NCBI GenBank assembly: GCA_963556255.1
Contig: OY744611.1
Coordinates: 67,001-131,000 of the forward strand
Reading direction: 5' to 3'
From: Allolobophora icterica
Taxonomy: Eukaryota > Annelida > Clitellata > Crassiclitellata > Lumbricidae
Length of the DNA stretch: 64,000 nucleotides
Below the pieces are notes generated by a model. The model saw only the letters and a program-made list of their open reading frames with translations. It ran no database searches and had not been told where the DNA came from. A program made the translations under genes and the position numbers. Shown here in pieces: positions 39,510 to 51,530 of this stretch (within the stretch, counting starts at the first letter, position 1; every line of letters begins with the position of its first letter).

Positions 39510-40560
39510 CTAACGTACAATAGTCTGGACATCATCAGCATAGAGATGTCCCTTTGCCCGATGCCTTGCCAATACAGAGGGGATTTCTGCCGTAAAAAGT
39601 AGGTATAAGATGGGACCTAGTACCGAGCCTTGTGGGACACACAGGGAGACCAACCCAGGTCGACCAACTACTACCAACTACCACCATCTGCGTACGATCC
39701 GTAAGATATGATTTAAACCATTTTAAGGGTATGTCAGTTAGGCCAAAAGAGAGGTGTAGGTGCTGTAGGAGGAGCTCATGGTCCACCATATCAAACGCTG
39801 AGGAGGCATCGAAGAGTGCAAGAGAGACAGTTGAGACTTGTCAATAGCCGTGTATGTTTCCGATAATAGGGAGAGAAGAAGCATTTCTGTAGAGTGATCA
39901 CCCCTAAAGCATGATTGGACAGGAGGCAGAAGTCCATATTGCTCCAGACAAGGCACAAGTTGAGCAGCAACATTTCTCTCAAGGGTTTTAGACAGATACG
40001 ATAGGTTTGAGACAGGGCGATAGTTTTGGCATGCTTTAAAGTCAAGGTTGGGCTTCTTCAGCCTAGAAAGTACTATGACACGTTTTTGAGAGGCAGGAAG
40101 GCATCCCTCAGTGAGTGACCTGTTAAAAATGTAACAAGAAAAGAAATAATGTCATCAAACACATTTACAATAACGAAAGGTGGCAGTGGATCCAGTTCAC
40201 ACGACTTCAAGTTCGACGAGCTGAGAATCCGTCGGAGGTCTGCTTCAAGGACAGGGCGAAAACCCTGAAATTTACACTCAGTTTAAATGAATTCGGGTTG
40301 GGGAGCATCGGCCGTTGCAGCGCGGAGTCCCGCTATCTTGTCGGTCATCATATTGAGAAAGTCAGTCGCTGTGAATGATGGAGTAGGAGACGGGTGCGGC
40401 GAACGTCCCAGTAAGCCAGAGATGGTGGATCTTCAGGGTCAAGTTGGGTCTACAATATGTCAGGTCGTCATGGTCAAGAGAAGGTTTCTTAACAAGCAGC
40501 GGATAAACTATGGCATGAGCAAAAGCAGATTGGAAGGATCCCTCAAGCAATGAGAAATTA
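39510..40560 (-). mobile_element. LINE RT fragment, CR1/L2-like
   Basis: Minus strand, reading from 40560: LRRILSSSNLKSCELDPLPP, NYRPVSNLSYLSKTLERNVA, CLEQYGLLPPVQSCFRGDHS, then after a frameshift MVDHELLLQHLHLSFGLTDI and LKWFKSYLTDR. These are RT blocks 1-3 in correct order; the YADD region is broken off by frameshifts near 39540 (decayed). It resembles but is diverged from the LINE at 29284-32190. Confidence 0.8.
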
Positions 40561-41049
40561 ATCGGCGTGAGTTAACGTGCGATGCAACAGAGCATAATTA
40601 TAGGCCTAAGTGCGATGGCGCATGTGCACAATAGCAGCAGTTACATTGAAATTTGTCGGCGCTTCGTGGTGTTGTGAAAAATCGTTGCTTAATAGTGACA
40701 GAGAGTGTAACATTATGTGTTTACGCACGAGTTCTCTTAGTTGAGAGGTCAAGCCTGCTTGACAGGGATCTATCATGCAATACTTGTGACTATGACAGTG
40801 GTCTGTGTGAACATCGTCTATCTTACGAATAGATTTGGCGTTTGTATGTATGAAACGACAACTGTGGATGTCTTTATGAAATATTTGTTGTATTATTAAT
40901 TTAAATGATCTCTCAAAAACTTTAGTTTGAGTTGTGCTAATTGGTGATTGTGCAAATTGAAAGTAGGCCTACGATGCTAGATCGTTAAAGAACTCAGAAA
41001 ATTCTGTAAATAAAAACGTGTATTGTGAAGTAAATGCTGCTAGCACTTG
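40561..41049. other. Unassigned interval
   Basis: Nothing recognisable. Confidence 0.3.
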
Positions 41050-41275
41050 TTAAACTGTGAGAAAGTGAGTGGACAGGTGAGACAGTGAGTTATAAAGCGA
41101 TTAAGTGATAGAGTATGAAAGTGATTGAGCAATTGATTTATAGATTGAGTGATTGAGTGAGTGAATAAGTGAGTGAGTGATCGAGAGATCAAGTGAGAAA
41201 TTAAGTGCATGAATTGGTGATCGAGCAAGTGAGTGATCGAGTAACTGAGTGATCGAGTGAGTGAGCCGTGCATTA
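41050..41275. repeat. Low-complexity GAGTGA/GATCGAGTGA tract
   Basis: Imperfect repeats of TGAGTGATCGAG and AGTGAGTGA. They create the 118-codon minus-strand frame rich in SLTHSxxxS, which is spurious. Confidence 0.85.
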
Positions 41276-41989
41276 GTTTACATATAGCCGATGAAAACCT
41301 AGGTTTGAATTTCAAGAAGACTAGGAAAGTGGAAGTTACTTGTGGCCAAAACAATCTGCTGTATGGGAGCCAAGAAAACAAAGTGAAGTGAGGCATGTAT
41401 ACGTAAAAGTGTCAGAGTGTAGTGTCACGCATACATTGTCGCGAATTCTACATTGATGAAAAGCTTAAAGTTTGCAAATGTCAGAACTGATGCTATTAAT
41501 GTTATGTTCCCGCTGAGCCAGAAGAAAGGTTTGATTGTGATTTTTGCATTTGTTTCGAATGAAAATAACTTCTAGTAGGCTACATTTTGTCATGTTTCGC
41601 TGTATTTTGAGCTTAGGCTACCTGTTGTGAACATCGGACAACAGTTGACTAAAGACGATGTTTCACGGCAACTCACATTGAATCCTGTAAGAGTATCGCT
41701 GCTAGCCTGTAGTGATTTTGCTGTTAATAAACATTTATGGCCTATTTATGCAATATTTGTTTTTCTTACGTGACAAGACTATCATGGTTCGACTAGCTTA
41801 AAGTCCATATAACTTAACCGTGAGGATCTTTTCAATATTAGTTTACAGTAGATCAAGGAACGAGCAAGAACATGCTTAATAAAAGTGATCAATTCAGACT
41901 AAGATTATTGCACTGCGCAAAGACATAGGCTTTAATCATAATTATGAGACCAAAAACATGTAGAAACAAGCTACAGACTCTTTTCTGAC
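41276..41989. other. Unassigned interval
   Basis: Nothing recognisable. Confidence 0.3.
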
Positions 41990-42600
41990 TCAGCAGAGTT
42001 CGCATAAATTGTCAACTCAGAGCTCGATTACTGCATTATATTCCTTAACGCCAAATCCATCGAAATTAAACGTCTATAATTCATCCAAAACCAACTTGCC
42101 CCAAATGTCACTAGGACAACAAAGTATCAACATCATACTTCCGTCCTCTGATCATTTCACTTCCTGAAAATCCCTGAGCGCCAGAGTCCCATTGCTAACC
42201 TATTACCTTCATCACTCTCCTATCTCTCTCCCGTCTTCCAGTCACTACCCGCATCAAGTTCTCCAACAGATTTATATGCCACACTGCACCGAGACTCTGG
42301 AACAATTTCTCCCTAAATTCCACAACACAGCCGCTCGCCACCATTATATGCCTCAGGCGCATCTACTTTTTTCATCTCACAGGGTTTCTATTCCAAACTA
42401 AAGCCCACATTTTCAAGAAATCTTACCCTGATCCATCGAACCTCCGTCGTCGAATCTTTCTTATCCTCAACGAAACCCGCCTTAGCAGCAGATGCTCTGC
42501 CTCCTATCTGGAAGTTGCCCTTTCGATTGCAGCTTTTCACACGGGTCTACAATGCAAATTGATTGATATAATGCAAAGTCAAATTATTAAATTATTATGT
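41990..42600 (+). mobile_element. LINE 3' remnant
   Basis: Decayed plus-strand C-terminus of an L2/CR1-like LINE: LDYCII-like start, IQNQLAPNVTRTTKYQHHTS, FHFLKIPERQSPIANLLP, and LWNNFSLNSTTQPLATI, followed by FKK-like tail and ATTATTA-rich 3' end. Frames shift repeatedly. Confidence 0.55.
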
Positions 42601-42721
42601 TATTATTAATATTATAATTATTAGTAATTTAAATTGTTATAATATTATTATTTTTTTAGAGTGCCCAACTCTGCTCTTAAGCTCAATCCATGAATCTAAA
42701 TAGCAAGTCAGCTAAAGTAAC

Positions 42722-43040
<319 letters not shown>

Positions 43041-43179
43041 CCAAAGTAAAATTTCAAACGGAGCCATCAAGGCCCAAATGATTAGCACAGTTCATAAAAA
43101 TTTCCTTAATAAAGATTTGGTCCAAAACGGGTTGATAATAATAATTATTATTACATGCACTCTGAGGAATTTTCACTGA

Positions 43180-43275
43180 AGAACTTGCTCAAGATCGCTA
43201 CGCAGTAACCGTCTCAGTGAAGACTCGAACCCGTACTCCCCGAACGTTCTGACCAATCGGCTTCCCTGTTCACAA
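43180..43275 (-). mobile_element. Possible second tRNA-like SINE head
   Basis: Minus strand GGGAAGCCGATTGGTCAGAA then ACGGGTTCGAGTCTTCACTG gives A-box and B-box-like spacing. No body or tail was delimited. Confidence 0.35.
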
Positions 43276-43879
43276 TCCGACGAAACTAACATCACAGCAG
43301 CTGACTCGAAAAATGGGATAAATTGCTGGAAGGGTATTACCGCGTGCAGACATGTACCTTTATGAACTCTACCACTGACCGTAGTATGCAATGCCAGATC
43401 TTGACGACGGTCTTGACGACGGCAATCAGAGCATTTTAACCAACGATATACACTGCCGTTATAATATTATGACGGGCAAATACACTAGTGACATAATAAA
43501 AACATATTATCGCTATCTCTACCTGGGAACAGTACACACGGTCTATTGAACGTCGTACTGCAATGCCAACGTCAACATTCTGCGCTGACTACTGTCTGGC
43601 CTATGAAAACAAACACTCGATTTTGGAGTTCTCGCTAAACAGAATCTGAGAACTTTTATTCAAAGCGTTTTAGTAATACTAAGGATTCAAATAGGACGCT
43701 ATTAAGGACGAATATATTGACAGGCGCACTCAATAGGATGCTATGATTGTTGAAAATCCACTAGACTGAGCAGTGAAGCGTAGGAATTTCGACAGATGTA
43801 TATGTATGTATGTATATTCGTTTAATTCTTGAAATCAAGTTTGCTGGCAATAACGCAGCAAATTACAGATAAGGATGGG
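43276..43879. other. Unassigned interval
   Basis: Nothing recognisable. Confidence 0.3.
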
Positions 43880-44271
43880 GAAGATGCTAAGTGTCTTGGC
43901 TGAGCCTACGGGAGCTAGTAAGTGTCTTCAAGTGTCTTTTAGAGTTTAAATTGAGGTTAGTAAATGTCTTTGTACAGCATTCTTGGAATAAAGTTTCGCT
44001 TGTCCTTGACTGGGAGAGCGAAGGGGTGTGGCCGGTTACGGAGGGTATATCCGGTATTTGGTCGATCGGAGCACATCCATCGCAGCGCGTGTTCTTGGTT
44101 TCCAAGTATGGCGTGAAATAGCCTTTCGTCTGCCTGGGCGGCTAGTTTGGTGGCTGTAGGCGTCTCAGGATGGATATAGCAGGCTCTCTTTATTCTTCGG
44201 ATGAATCGTTCTAACCGCTCTATTTCGGTCGCCCCAAGGAAGTCCCACCAGGCCGGAGAGGCGATGCCATG

Positions 44272-44358
44272 ACAATTCGGCGCCGGTCAATTCGGCGCCG
44301 GTCAATTCGGCGACGGTCAATTGGGCGCGGTCAATTCCGCGCCGGTCAATTCGGCGCC
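44272..44358. repeat. 16-bp tandem repeat, GGTCAATTCGGCGCC
   Basis: About six units of CAATTCGGCGCCGGT with point changes. Confidence 0.9.
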
Positions 44359-44394
44359 TTTTGTTAACGCTTCTATTTCTACCGACATTTCGTC

Positions 44395-44790
44395 TACTAT
44401 GACTTTCCTTGATCCCGCTTCTAGTTTAAGTTATTTTTAATCGTTGATCCCGCTTCTAGTTTAGTTTAAATTTTGATCGTTCATCCCGCTTCTAGTTTTT
44501 TGTAATATATAAATCACCCAGGTTCTACTGTTAGCTATATTTTAATCCTTGATCCCGCTTTTAGTTTAAGTTATATTTTAATCGTTGATCCCGCTTTTAG
44601 TTTAAGTTATATTTTATTCGTTGATCCCGCTTTTAGTTTAATTTATATTTAATCGTTGATCCCGCTTCTAGTTTAAGTCATATTTTAATCGTTGATCCCG
44701 CTTCTAGTTTAAGTTATATTTTAATCGTTGATCCCGCTTCAAGTTTAGTTTATATTTCAATCTTTCATCCAGGTTCCACTGTTAGCTATA
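44395..44790. repeat. 36-bp minisatellite
   Basis: About ten units of GTTGATCCCGCTTCTAGTTT plus AAGTTATATTTTAATC, measured period 36. An inverted unit lies at 44893-44925 (AAACTAGAAGCGGGATGAAC), so the array is flanked by a fold-back. Confidence 0.92.
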
Positions 44791-46048
44791 ATTAAAGCTA
44801 ATTACTAATTGGAAGACGGTAACAGGTGTGAAACGGTTTGAAGTTTATAATTTCAACATCTGCGCCTTTTGTTGAAAGATTGAAATCTAACTAAAACTAG
44901 AAGCGGGATGAACGATCAAAATAAAAACTAACCTAAGTGGTTATTTAGCGCATCAGCGTCTACACTTAAATCCTCCATGGGCCCGCTTATCTTTTTGGTG
45001 TTTGAGTTAACCGCCTCCCATAGGGCCTTTGTCCCTCTTTTGGGGTCTATCCCCTTAAGGGAGGACGAGGTAGCCTTGAGGATGGCTTTTGATATTCTTT
45101 GCGCCAGGGATCCGGCTTTTTCGATCTGTCCATGTTTGAGAAGCCTGTTCTTTCTGCGGAGTAGGTGTTTGATTTCCGGTGTGATGTATTTAGGGTCTCT
45201 TGATGTGATGGTGATCGTCCTGAGCGGGTAATAATGTTCGAGGCGACTAAGGGCATCTTCATAGAAGTTATCCCAGGCAGTTTGTGGGTTTGGGTCGTTC
45301 GGATTTTGAGCGGGAGGGTTACTCTGTAGGTTTCTCAACAGGCTTGTATGCTGGTTTGGCGATCGTTTCCGGAAGGTGGCTTTTTCATGCTTTTTGTGTG
45401 GGTCAGTAATTTTCCAGTTTAAGGTTGCTATGATTGCTTTGTGGTCTGTATTGATTACAGAAGTTATTACTTTAACTTTGTATTGGTTCGGTGTTGAGAC
45501 CATGAGCATGTCAAGCGTCCTAGGCCCTCGTGTGGGGGTATAGACAATGGGATGAAGTCCTGTCCGCTCTCCCACGTCTGTGACTTCTGAAGTCTCCTCC
45601 CAGAGCAAATCTTGTTACTTCTAGTTCCTGGCTCAATACCTCCACTCTCCTCTCTAACCAATCGAGCAGAGTTGTGGTCTTATAAATGGGCTTGGGAGAG
45701 TGGTAGAGGGCTCCGACGACAGTGGTTCCCGATGGGGAGAGGACCCGTACCCATAGTAGTTCGATATTTCCTAGTTGGTCTGGGAAATGACATTCCATTG
45801 CTCTTTTATTTTCGCTTACGTAGATGGCTACTCCCCATCCTCTTCTGCCATTTCTGTCCCTCCTGAATGTCTGGAAGCCTTGGATTTTGCAGACTGATTC
45901 TATGTAGATGGCGTTCCTTTAGGTGGGTTTCTGTTACAATTGCGACTTCTAGTCCATACCCGGAGAGCTCGGCTCCAAGGTGGTCCATGGCTCCAGCCTT
46001 TGCCAGGGAGCGAGCGTTGATTATATAATAGACCTGGTGGTGTGTCAT

Positions 46049-46920
46049 CTGATTGAGAGGCAGTCCTTTTTATGGTCGCTGATTCGTTTTTTGTCTGTAT
46101 TTGGATGTTATTGTTTAGATTTGTATTTGGTTTTGATCTTTATGTTTCGACATGGGACAACTCGGATAAGATGTCCTTGATCCTGTGAGACTTTGGTAGA
46201 TCTATTGCGATGTGATAATGTCATAGGCTTAACAATATCGATTGGTCACCGTCTGTACTGTCATCAGATAGAAATTGTAATAATAATTAGTAACATCTAC
46301 TGCGCCGGTGTCTAATGCACATGGCATCCACCAAGCCCGGAGAAATCTAAACGTAGCCTAAGTAGGTCAATATTCAGATAATCGTTGAGATTTTGATACG
46401 ATTTTGGACCTGGTCTTAAGCCATGTGCCTCAAAAGCGCTGTCAATACTCAGTCGTGCTTTATGACAAGCCAGTGTCTTGCTTCACAACACCACGCAGGA
46501 CAGCAAAGCGCAAACAATTGTTGTGAAATTTCAGCCTGAGCTCGTATACAATGCATGCAACCATTGCTATAGACTGGATAGCCCAAAACTTAGCCCCGAA
46601 GTTCAAAGCCACTGCATGCATAAGCAATAGGCTAATGAAGAATACTAGCCTAATAACATTCAACGAATATAATTTATGTCTAGGCCGACAAGACAGACTC
46701 TTGCTTCGCCCTTTTAGTTAATTAAGCACGTTATTCTTGTTAATTAAAAATCATTTTAAATAACATCAAGTTAGTTTCCTGTGCTTAACTATAAAAATTA
46801 ATTATAAAAAATGTGTTTCATACTAAGTAAAACTCAGAGGTCCACACTATGAAAACACTTGTAAATTGACGTCGACTGTCATATAAAGTGAGATTTGTCG
46901 TGGCCAGGAGCATTTAAGGG
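46049..46920. other. Unassigned interval
   Basis: No supported gene; a 67-codon minus-strand hydrophobic frame at 46663-46460 has no other support. Confidence 0.3.
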
Positions 46921-47135
46921 GATTATGTGCGACCGTACGTACGGAACGTACGTTATTTCTTTCTATAACGTACGTACGGTACGCGTACGTTATTATGCTG
47001 TATGTTGGCGTACGTTGCACTGATGTAGTACTCGAGACCGATTTTCTGCGGACTCGGACTTGGACTGTTACGACTCGGACTTGGACTCGGACTCGAACCC
47101 TGGACTCGAATTTGACTCGCTGACTCGTTTTCGTG
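46921..47135. repeat. Low-complexity GTACGTACG and GACTCGGACTTG tracts
   Basis: 46930-47020 has clustered CGTACGTACG palindromes; 47030-47130 has GACTCGGACTTGGACTCGGA-like repeats beginning at TACTCGAGACCG. Probably the interior of a non-autonomous DNA element with undetermined ends. Confidence 0.6.
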
Positions 47136-47419
47136 TCACGGCCAAATCCACCCCTGACGCGAGTATTCACGTGAATACCCGACCGATCGTCGCTACAAGC
47201 ATAAGCCAGAACAGGTGAAACTATTCCGGCACCAACCAGTTCCTACCAGCAGACAGTAGAAACTAATGAAGTGTAGACGAGTATCATGAATAGACTGGGG
47301 TATAAGACAGAGGGTCTCTATTCGGCCTGGTATACATTATCATCTATAGGTCTATAGGCATAAGCCAGAACAGGTGGAACTATTCCGGTGTAGTAGGCTG
47401 AAGAGATCCCCTTTTAAAC
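47136..47419. repeat. Short direct duplication
   Basis: CATAAGCCAGAACAGGTG(A/G)AACTATTCCGG occurs at about 47200 and 47358, spaced roughly 158 bp. Otherwise unassigned. Confidence 0.6.
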
Positions 47420-48403
47420 ACTCCAGGAGTCTATTTATACTAGAATAAATTGACTGGGGAGTTAATTCTTACTGGGACCAATTGACCAGTAGAGTATATT
47501 GTTACTAGGACAAAAACACTCCTGCTGGTGATTAGAAATTCCAGTGGAGTTAATTCTTTCTAGGAGAAAATGACTTGTGGAGTTCATTCTTCATAGCATA
47601 AATTGAATAGGAGAGTTAATTCTTCTTATGACTTGTGGAGTTTATTCTTCCTAGGATAAACTGAATGGGAGAGTTATTTCTTCCTAGGACCAAATGACTT
47701 CTGGAATTCATTCTTCCGAGGACACATTGAATGAGGAGTTGATTCTTCCTAGGACCAAATGACTTGTGGAGTTCGTTCTTCCTAGGATAAACTGAATTTT
47801 TGTGTTCATTCTTCCTAGAACCAAATGACTTGTGGAGTTCATTCTTCCTAGAATAAACTGAATTGGGAGTTCTTTCTTCCTAGGATCAAATAACTTGTGG
47901 AGTTTATTCTTCCTAGGACAAATTGAATAGGGAGTTGATTCTTCATAGGACACATTAAATGGGGAGTTGATTCTTCCTAGATCCAAATGACTTGTGGGGT
48001 TCATTCTTCCTAGGATAAACTGAATGAGGAGTTTATTCTTCCTAGGACACATTGAATTCTTCCTAGGACCAAATGACTTGTGGAGTTAATTCTTCCTAGG
48101 ATAAACTGAAAGGGGAGTTGATTCTTCCTAGAACCTATTGACTTGTGGAGTTAATTCCCCCTAGGACAAATTGAATGGGGAGTTATTTTTCCTAGGACCA
48201 ATCGACTTGTGGAGTTAATTCTTCCTAGGAAAAAAATGACTTGTGGAGTTCATTCTTCCTAGGTCAAAGTGACTTGTGGAGTCCATTCTTCCTAGGAGAA
48301 ATTGAATGGGGAGTTCATTCTCCTTAGGACCAAATGACTTGTTGAGTTCATTCTTCCTTGGATAAACTGTATGGGAGTTAATTCTTCCTAGGACCATATG
48401 ATG
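47420..48403. repeat. 33-bp minisatellite with CCTAGG core
   Basis: About 30 units of the form CTTGTGGAGTTCATTCTTCC followed by TAGGACCAAATGA. Most carry the palindrome CCTAGG. Because 33 is divisible by three, an 11-residue peptide repeat (LGRMNSTSHLV-like) appears in minus-strand frames; I regard it as spurious. Confidence 0.93.
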
Positions 48404-49135
48404 GTAGATGTTTCAACACCGGAGACATGGTACTGCTGTGGAACATACGAAAGGCTGATCGTAGGGGAGGCAACAAACCAAGCCATGTCTCGGACCGTGC
48501 CAACTTCTAGAAGTACAATAAAATTGTGGCTATACTGTACGAAAGAAACAGGTTTTACTGGAAAAAAGCTCCAGGAAGTAACCTGAAGATGTTTCATAAC
48601 CGCGAATCTCAGCCAATCAAGGAAAAGGATGACTTGTATGTCGAACAGTATTACTTTGTACTCAACTTAAGATTACTTAAGCACCATAGGACGTGTTTCT
48701 GTCTTAATTGACAGATCAGAGTATTGACCTGGTTACGGCTAGATCAATGACTTTTGAATTAGACACCGGCACGACCTATAGAAGTTTACTTCTGGTGTTA
48801 ACAACAACTAAAATTAAAAAAGCTCTTTTGATCAGATTACACTGGTCAACAATTTTTAAAAGAAATTTTGTATCTTTGATTTTCTTGCTTTTTTTCTATG
48901 TGTATCAATGCTGTGACTACAGAAATGTGCTTAAAAAAAATTAATTAGCTCTACTATTGAAAATATTTGCAAAGATGGTTTTTCTTATATTTCGCAAAGT
49001 TCGTAACCTAAATTGACATTATTGAAACAGAACATTGATAGAAATTTTATAAAGACACTTCTAAGTACCTGTAGAATAGTTTTTTGTATTCATAAAGTAT
49101 ATAATATTATTTGGGTGAAACATAATTCCTCTGCA
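48404..49135. other. Unassigned interval
   Basis: Three short plus-strand frames at 48398-48944 lack any recognisable motif. Confidence 0.3.
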
Positions 49136-50880
49136 TTAGACCGTTCCTTTTTTCTTTGCCTGTCGCTTGTACTCTACATCTGGGGCATCTCTCACCACAG
49201 TCCAGCAGTAGTCTGCTAACATCGCAGGACTCCATTTTCCCTGATACTTGTTTTCCATCGTCGATATGTCCTGATGGAAACGTTCACCATGTTCATCGCT
49301 AACTGCACCACAGTTATCAGGGAAAAAGTCCAAATGAGAGTGCAGAAAGTGAATTTTCAATGACATGTTGCAGCCTAATTTCTGGTAGGCTAAGAGAAGC
49401 TTTCGACAGAGTAGACTGGAGAAAGCTAATGGGAATACTGAGAAGAAAAGGGGTGGATTGGAGAGAAAGAAGATTGATAGGTAATCTATACTTGGGACAA
49501 AGAGTGAAAATAAGAGTTGGTGGAGAGTACTCAGAACCAGGAAAAATAGGAAGAGGGGTAAGACAAGGATGCCCACTGTCACCAATCCTATTCAACATCT
49601 ATATAGAAGAGATCATAAGAGAAACGCTAGAGGATATGGAGGAGGGGATAAAGGTAGGAGGAAAAAGGGTGAAGGCATTGAGATTTGCAGATGACCAGGC
49701 GATGCTGGCAACTAGCCAGGAGGGCTTACAAAGGATGATGGATCGTCTAAATACGGTATCGCTGGAATATGAAATGAAAATAAACGTAAAGAAGACAAAG
49801 GTAATGAAGATAAGCAAGAGAAGCGGTATAACACCACAAACAATAAAGATCACACTAAACGGAGAAGAAATAGAACAGGTGAAGTTTTGCTATCTAGGAA
49901 GTGTGATCACAGACGATGCAAGATGCCACGAGGAAATAAAAAGAAGAATATCCATTGGAAAAGATACATTTTATAAAAGAGGAGAGCTGATGAGAGGAAG
50001 CTTAAGCAAGAAACTAAAGAAGAGAATGGTGAAGACACTGGTGATGAGTATTGTTCTGTATTGTTCTGGCTCCGAGACATGGACAATGAGGAAGGACGAC
50101 ATAAAAAGATTGGAGGCCTTCGAGATGTGGGTTTGGCGCAGAATGGAGAGAGTTAGCTGGGTGGAACGGAGGACGAACGAGGAAATCCTGCAAATGGTAG
50201 AAGAACAAAGATCACTCATAAGTACTATACGCGGACGACAAAGGAAATGGATCGGGCACATCCTAAGGAGTGAGACACTGCTAAGAGACATCATGGAGGG
50301 AAGGATGGAGGGGAGAAAGACGCGAGGAAGACCGAGGGCAATGCTGCTAGACTGGATGATGACAAAAGAAGAAGGATACAGTGGACTGAAGAGAAGAGCA
50401 CAAGACAGAGAACGATGGCGTCATTGGTCATACGAACCTGCCGGTGGGCAGAGAACATAAAGACAAAGAAGAAGAGAAGTCTCGTCACCAGTTCTTTATA
50501 GTTATCTGCTTTCTTGTATCCCAGGAAATTTTCAACCACAAGTTCGAATGATTTCCAGGCATTCTTCTCAAAACCACGGAGGATCTGATGAAAATGTTCA
50601 TCTTTCAGAAGTGCACGTATCTGTGGACCAATAAACACACCTTCCTTTATTTTGGCCTCACTCAGTCTTGGGAATTTCTCTTTCAGGTACTTGAAAGCCT
50701 CACCATCTCGGTTCATTGCCTTCACAAAATTCTTTACAAGTCCCAACTTTATATGTAATGGTGGTAACAAAACCTTCTTGGGGTCCACTAGTGGGCTGTG
50801 CTGCACACTTTTAGTTCCTGGATCCAGAGACTTCCGTGACGGCCATACTTTTCTTTTATAGTGGTCAGACCGTGCTCTAC
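49136..50880 (-). pseudogene. Conserved protein of unknown function split by a LINE, gene G
   Basis: Minus strand. 50880-50480 encodes RSDHYKRKVWPSRKSLDPGT, LVDPKKVLLPPLHIKLGLVK, NFVKAMNRDGEAFKYLKEKF and NFLGYKKADNYKELVTRL. After a 1072-bp LINE plus TSD the frame resumes at [40 protein letters not shown] and FHQDISTMENKYQGKWSPAM, ending at the stop at 49136-49138. Removing the LINE and one TSD copy restores the frame exactly (TRL-LLAYQ). From memory this wording belongs to an uncharacterised family abundant in arthropod and other invertebrate genomes, sometimes in many copies, so it may itself be TE-derived. The start codon is unresolved; an acceptor-like TTTAGTTTTAG lies near 50885. Confidence 0.72.
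49392..50479 (+). mobile_element. RTE-like LINE, 5' truncated, intact reading frame
   Basis: The element is 49400-50471, flanked by an 8-bp TSD AAGAGAAG (49392-49399 and 50472-50479). It begins within RT motif A ([20 protein letters not shown]), so it is 5' truncated, as usual for target-primed insertion. An open frame runs to the stop at 50458: [33 protein letters not shown] with [35 protein letters not shown] and a C-terminal basic region. The 3' end is short with an AAAGAAGAAG tail. No frame lesion, so the insertion is recent. The C-terminal style matches RTE-like LINEs. Confidence 0.88.
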
Positions 50881-51029
50881 TAAAACTAAAGCTTACTGTA
50901 TCATAAAAACTAGAGATAAACAGCATTTCTTAATGTCATATTCTTTTTCAGCACAGCAAAAGTAGTTATAATTGACTGATTTCATCACCGATACATTTTG
51001 GCTGTTGACCAGTGTTATTATTGTTATCA

Positions 51030-51530
51030 TTAGTACATCAGTTTTATATAGCGCCCCTTCAAGATTGCCTACTCAGGAACACTCCCACTCACGGTAAAAC
51101 AACACTCACGGTCAAACAACGCAGTTTTGAGGACAGTAAGTGAAATGACCATTGACCAATCGGTATTTGGCGGAGCGCGGTAGCAGCCCATTCCAGTGCA
51201 TGGGGGCAGCCACAGAGAAGGCACGGCGCTGCCGTATAGTGTCTCCCGCGGAAAACAATAAGCTCAGCTTGCGCAGCTGAGCGGAGAGAGCAACGACGCT
51301 GCGAACACGAAGTGGGACAGCAGAGCTCCCCCAGGTATGGAAGGGCCAAACCTTCAAAGTACCGCCGGACCAAGAGAGAGATTCGGTAAGTAATGCGCTG
51401 TGGGTAGAGGAGCCAAAGGAGGACATCCTTCTTATACGCAGACACTCTGCCAACATTGAGGATGCGGTCATCAAGGCGGGCAGCAGAACGCAGGATTCTA
51501 TTCACCTTGAGCCAGTAACAGAAGTCAGTA
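51030..51530 (-). mobile_element. 5'-truncated copy of the 29-32 kb LINE family
   Basis: Encodes NRILRSAARLDDRILNVGRV, VLLWLLYPQRITYRISLLVR and YFEGLALPYLGELCC, aligning residue by residue with the C-terminus of the LINE at 29340-32170 (NRVLRTAARLVGRTPKFGRV, VLHWLPYPQRIAYRVSALVR). The 3' tail TTTATATAGCGCCCCTTCAA matches too. Minor frameshifts are present. Confidence 0.88.

Larger units (their letters stand above)
43880..46048 (-). mobile_element. LINE with its reverse transcriptase core replaced by tandem repeats
   Basis: Minus strand. 46048-44930 encodes the endonuclease and linker: INARSLAKAGAMDHLGAELS, YGLEVAIVTETHL, VGALYHSPKP, TPTRGPRTLDMLMV, INTDHKAIIATLNW and RDPKYITPEIKHLLRRKNRL. 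It is broken by at least two frameshifts. 44271-43957 encodes the C-terminus: IASPAWWDFLGATEIERLER, FIRRIKRACY, ADERLFHAILGN and FIPRMLYKDIY with a stop. The roughly 450 codons for the RT in between are gone, and 44272-44930 is instead occupied by two tandem arrays. The linker style suggests a jockey-superfamily LINE. Confidence 0.78.

Noticed and set aside
41040..41396. 118-codon serine/histidine-rich ORF
   Set aside because: Translation of a GAGTGA low-complexity tract.
47708..48397. Peptide repeats LGRMNSTSHLV
   Set aside because: Product of a 33-bp minisatellite whose period is a multiple of three; no start or splice context, and stops occur in many units.
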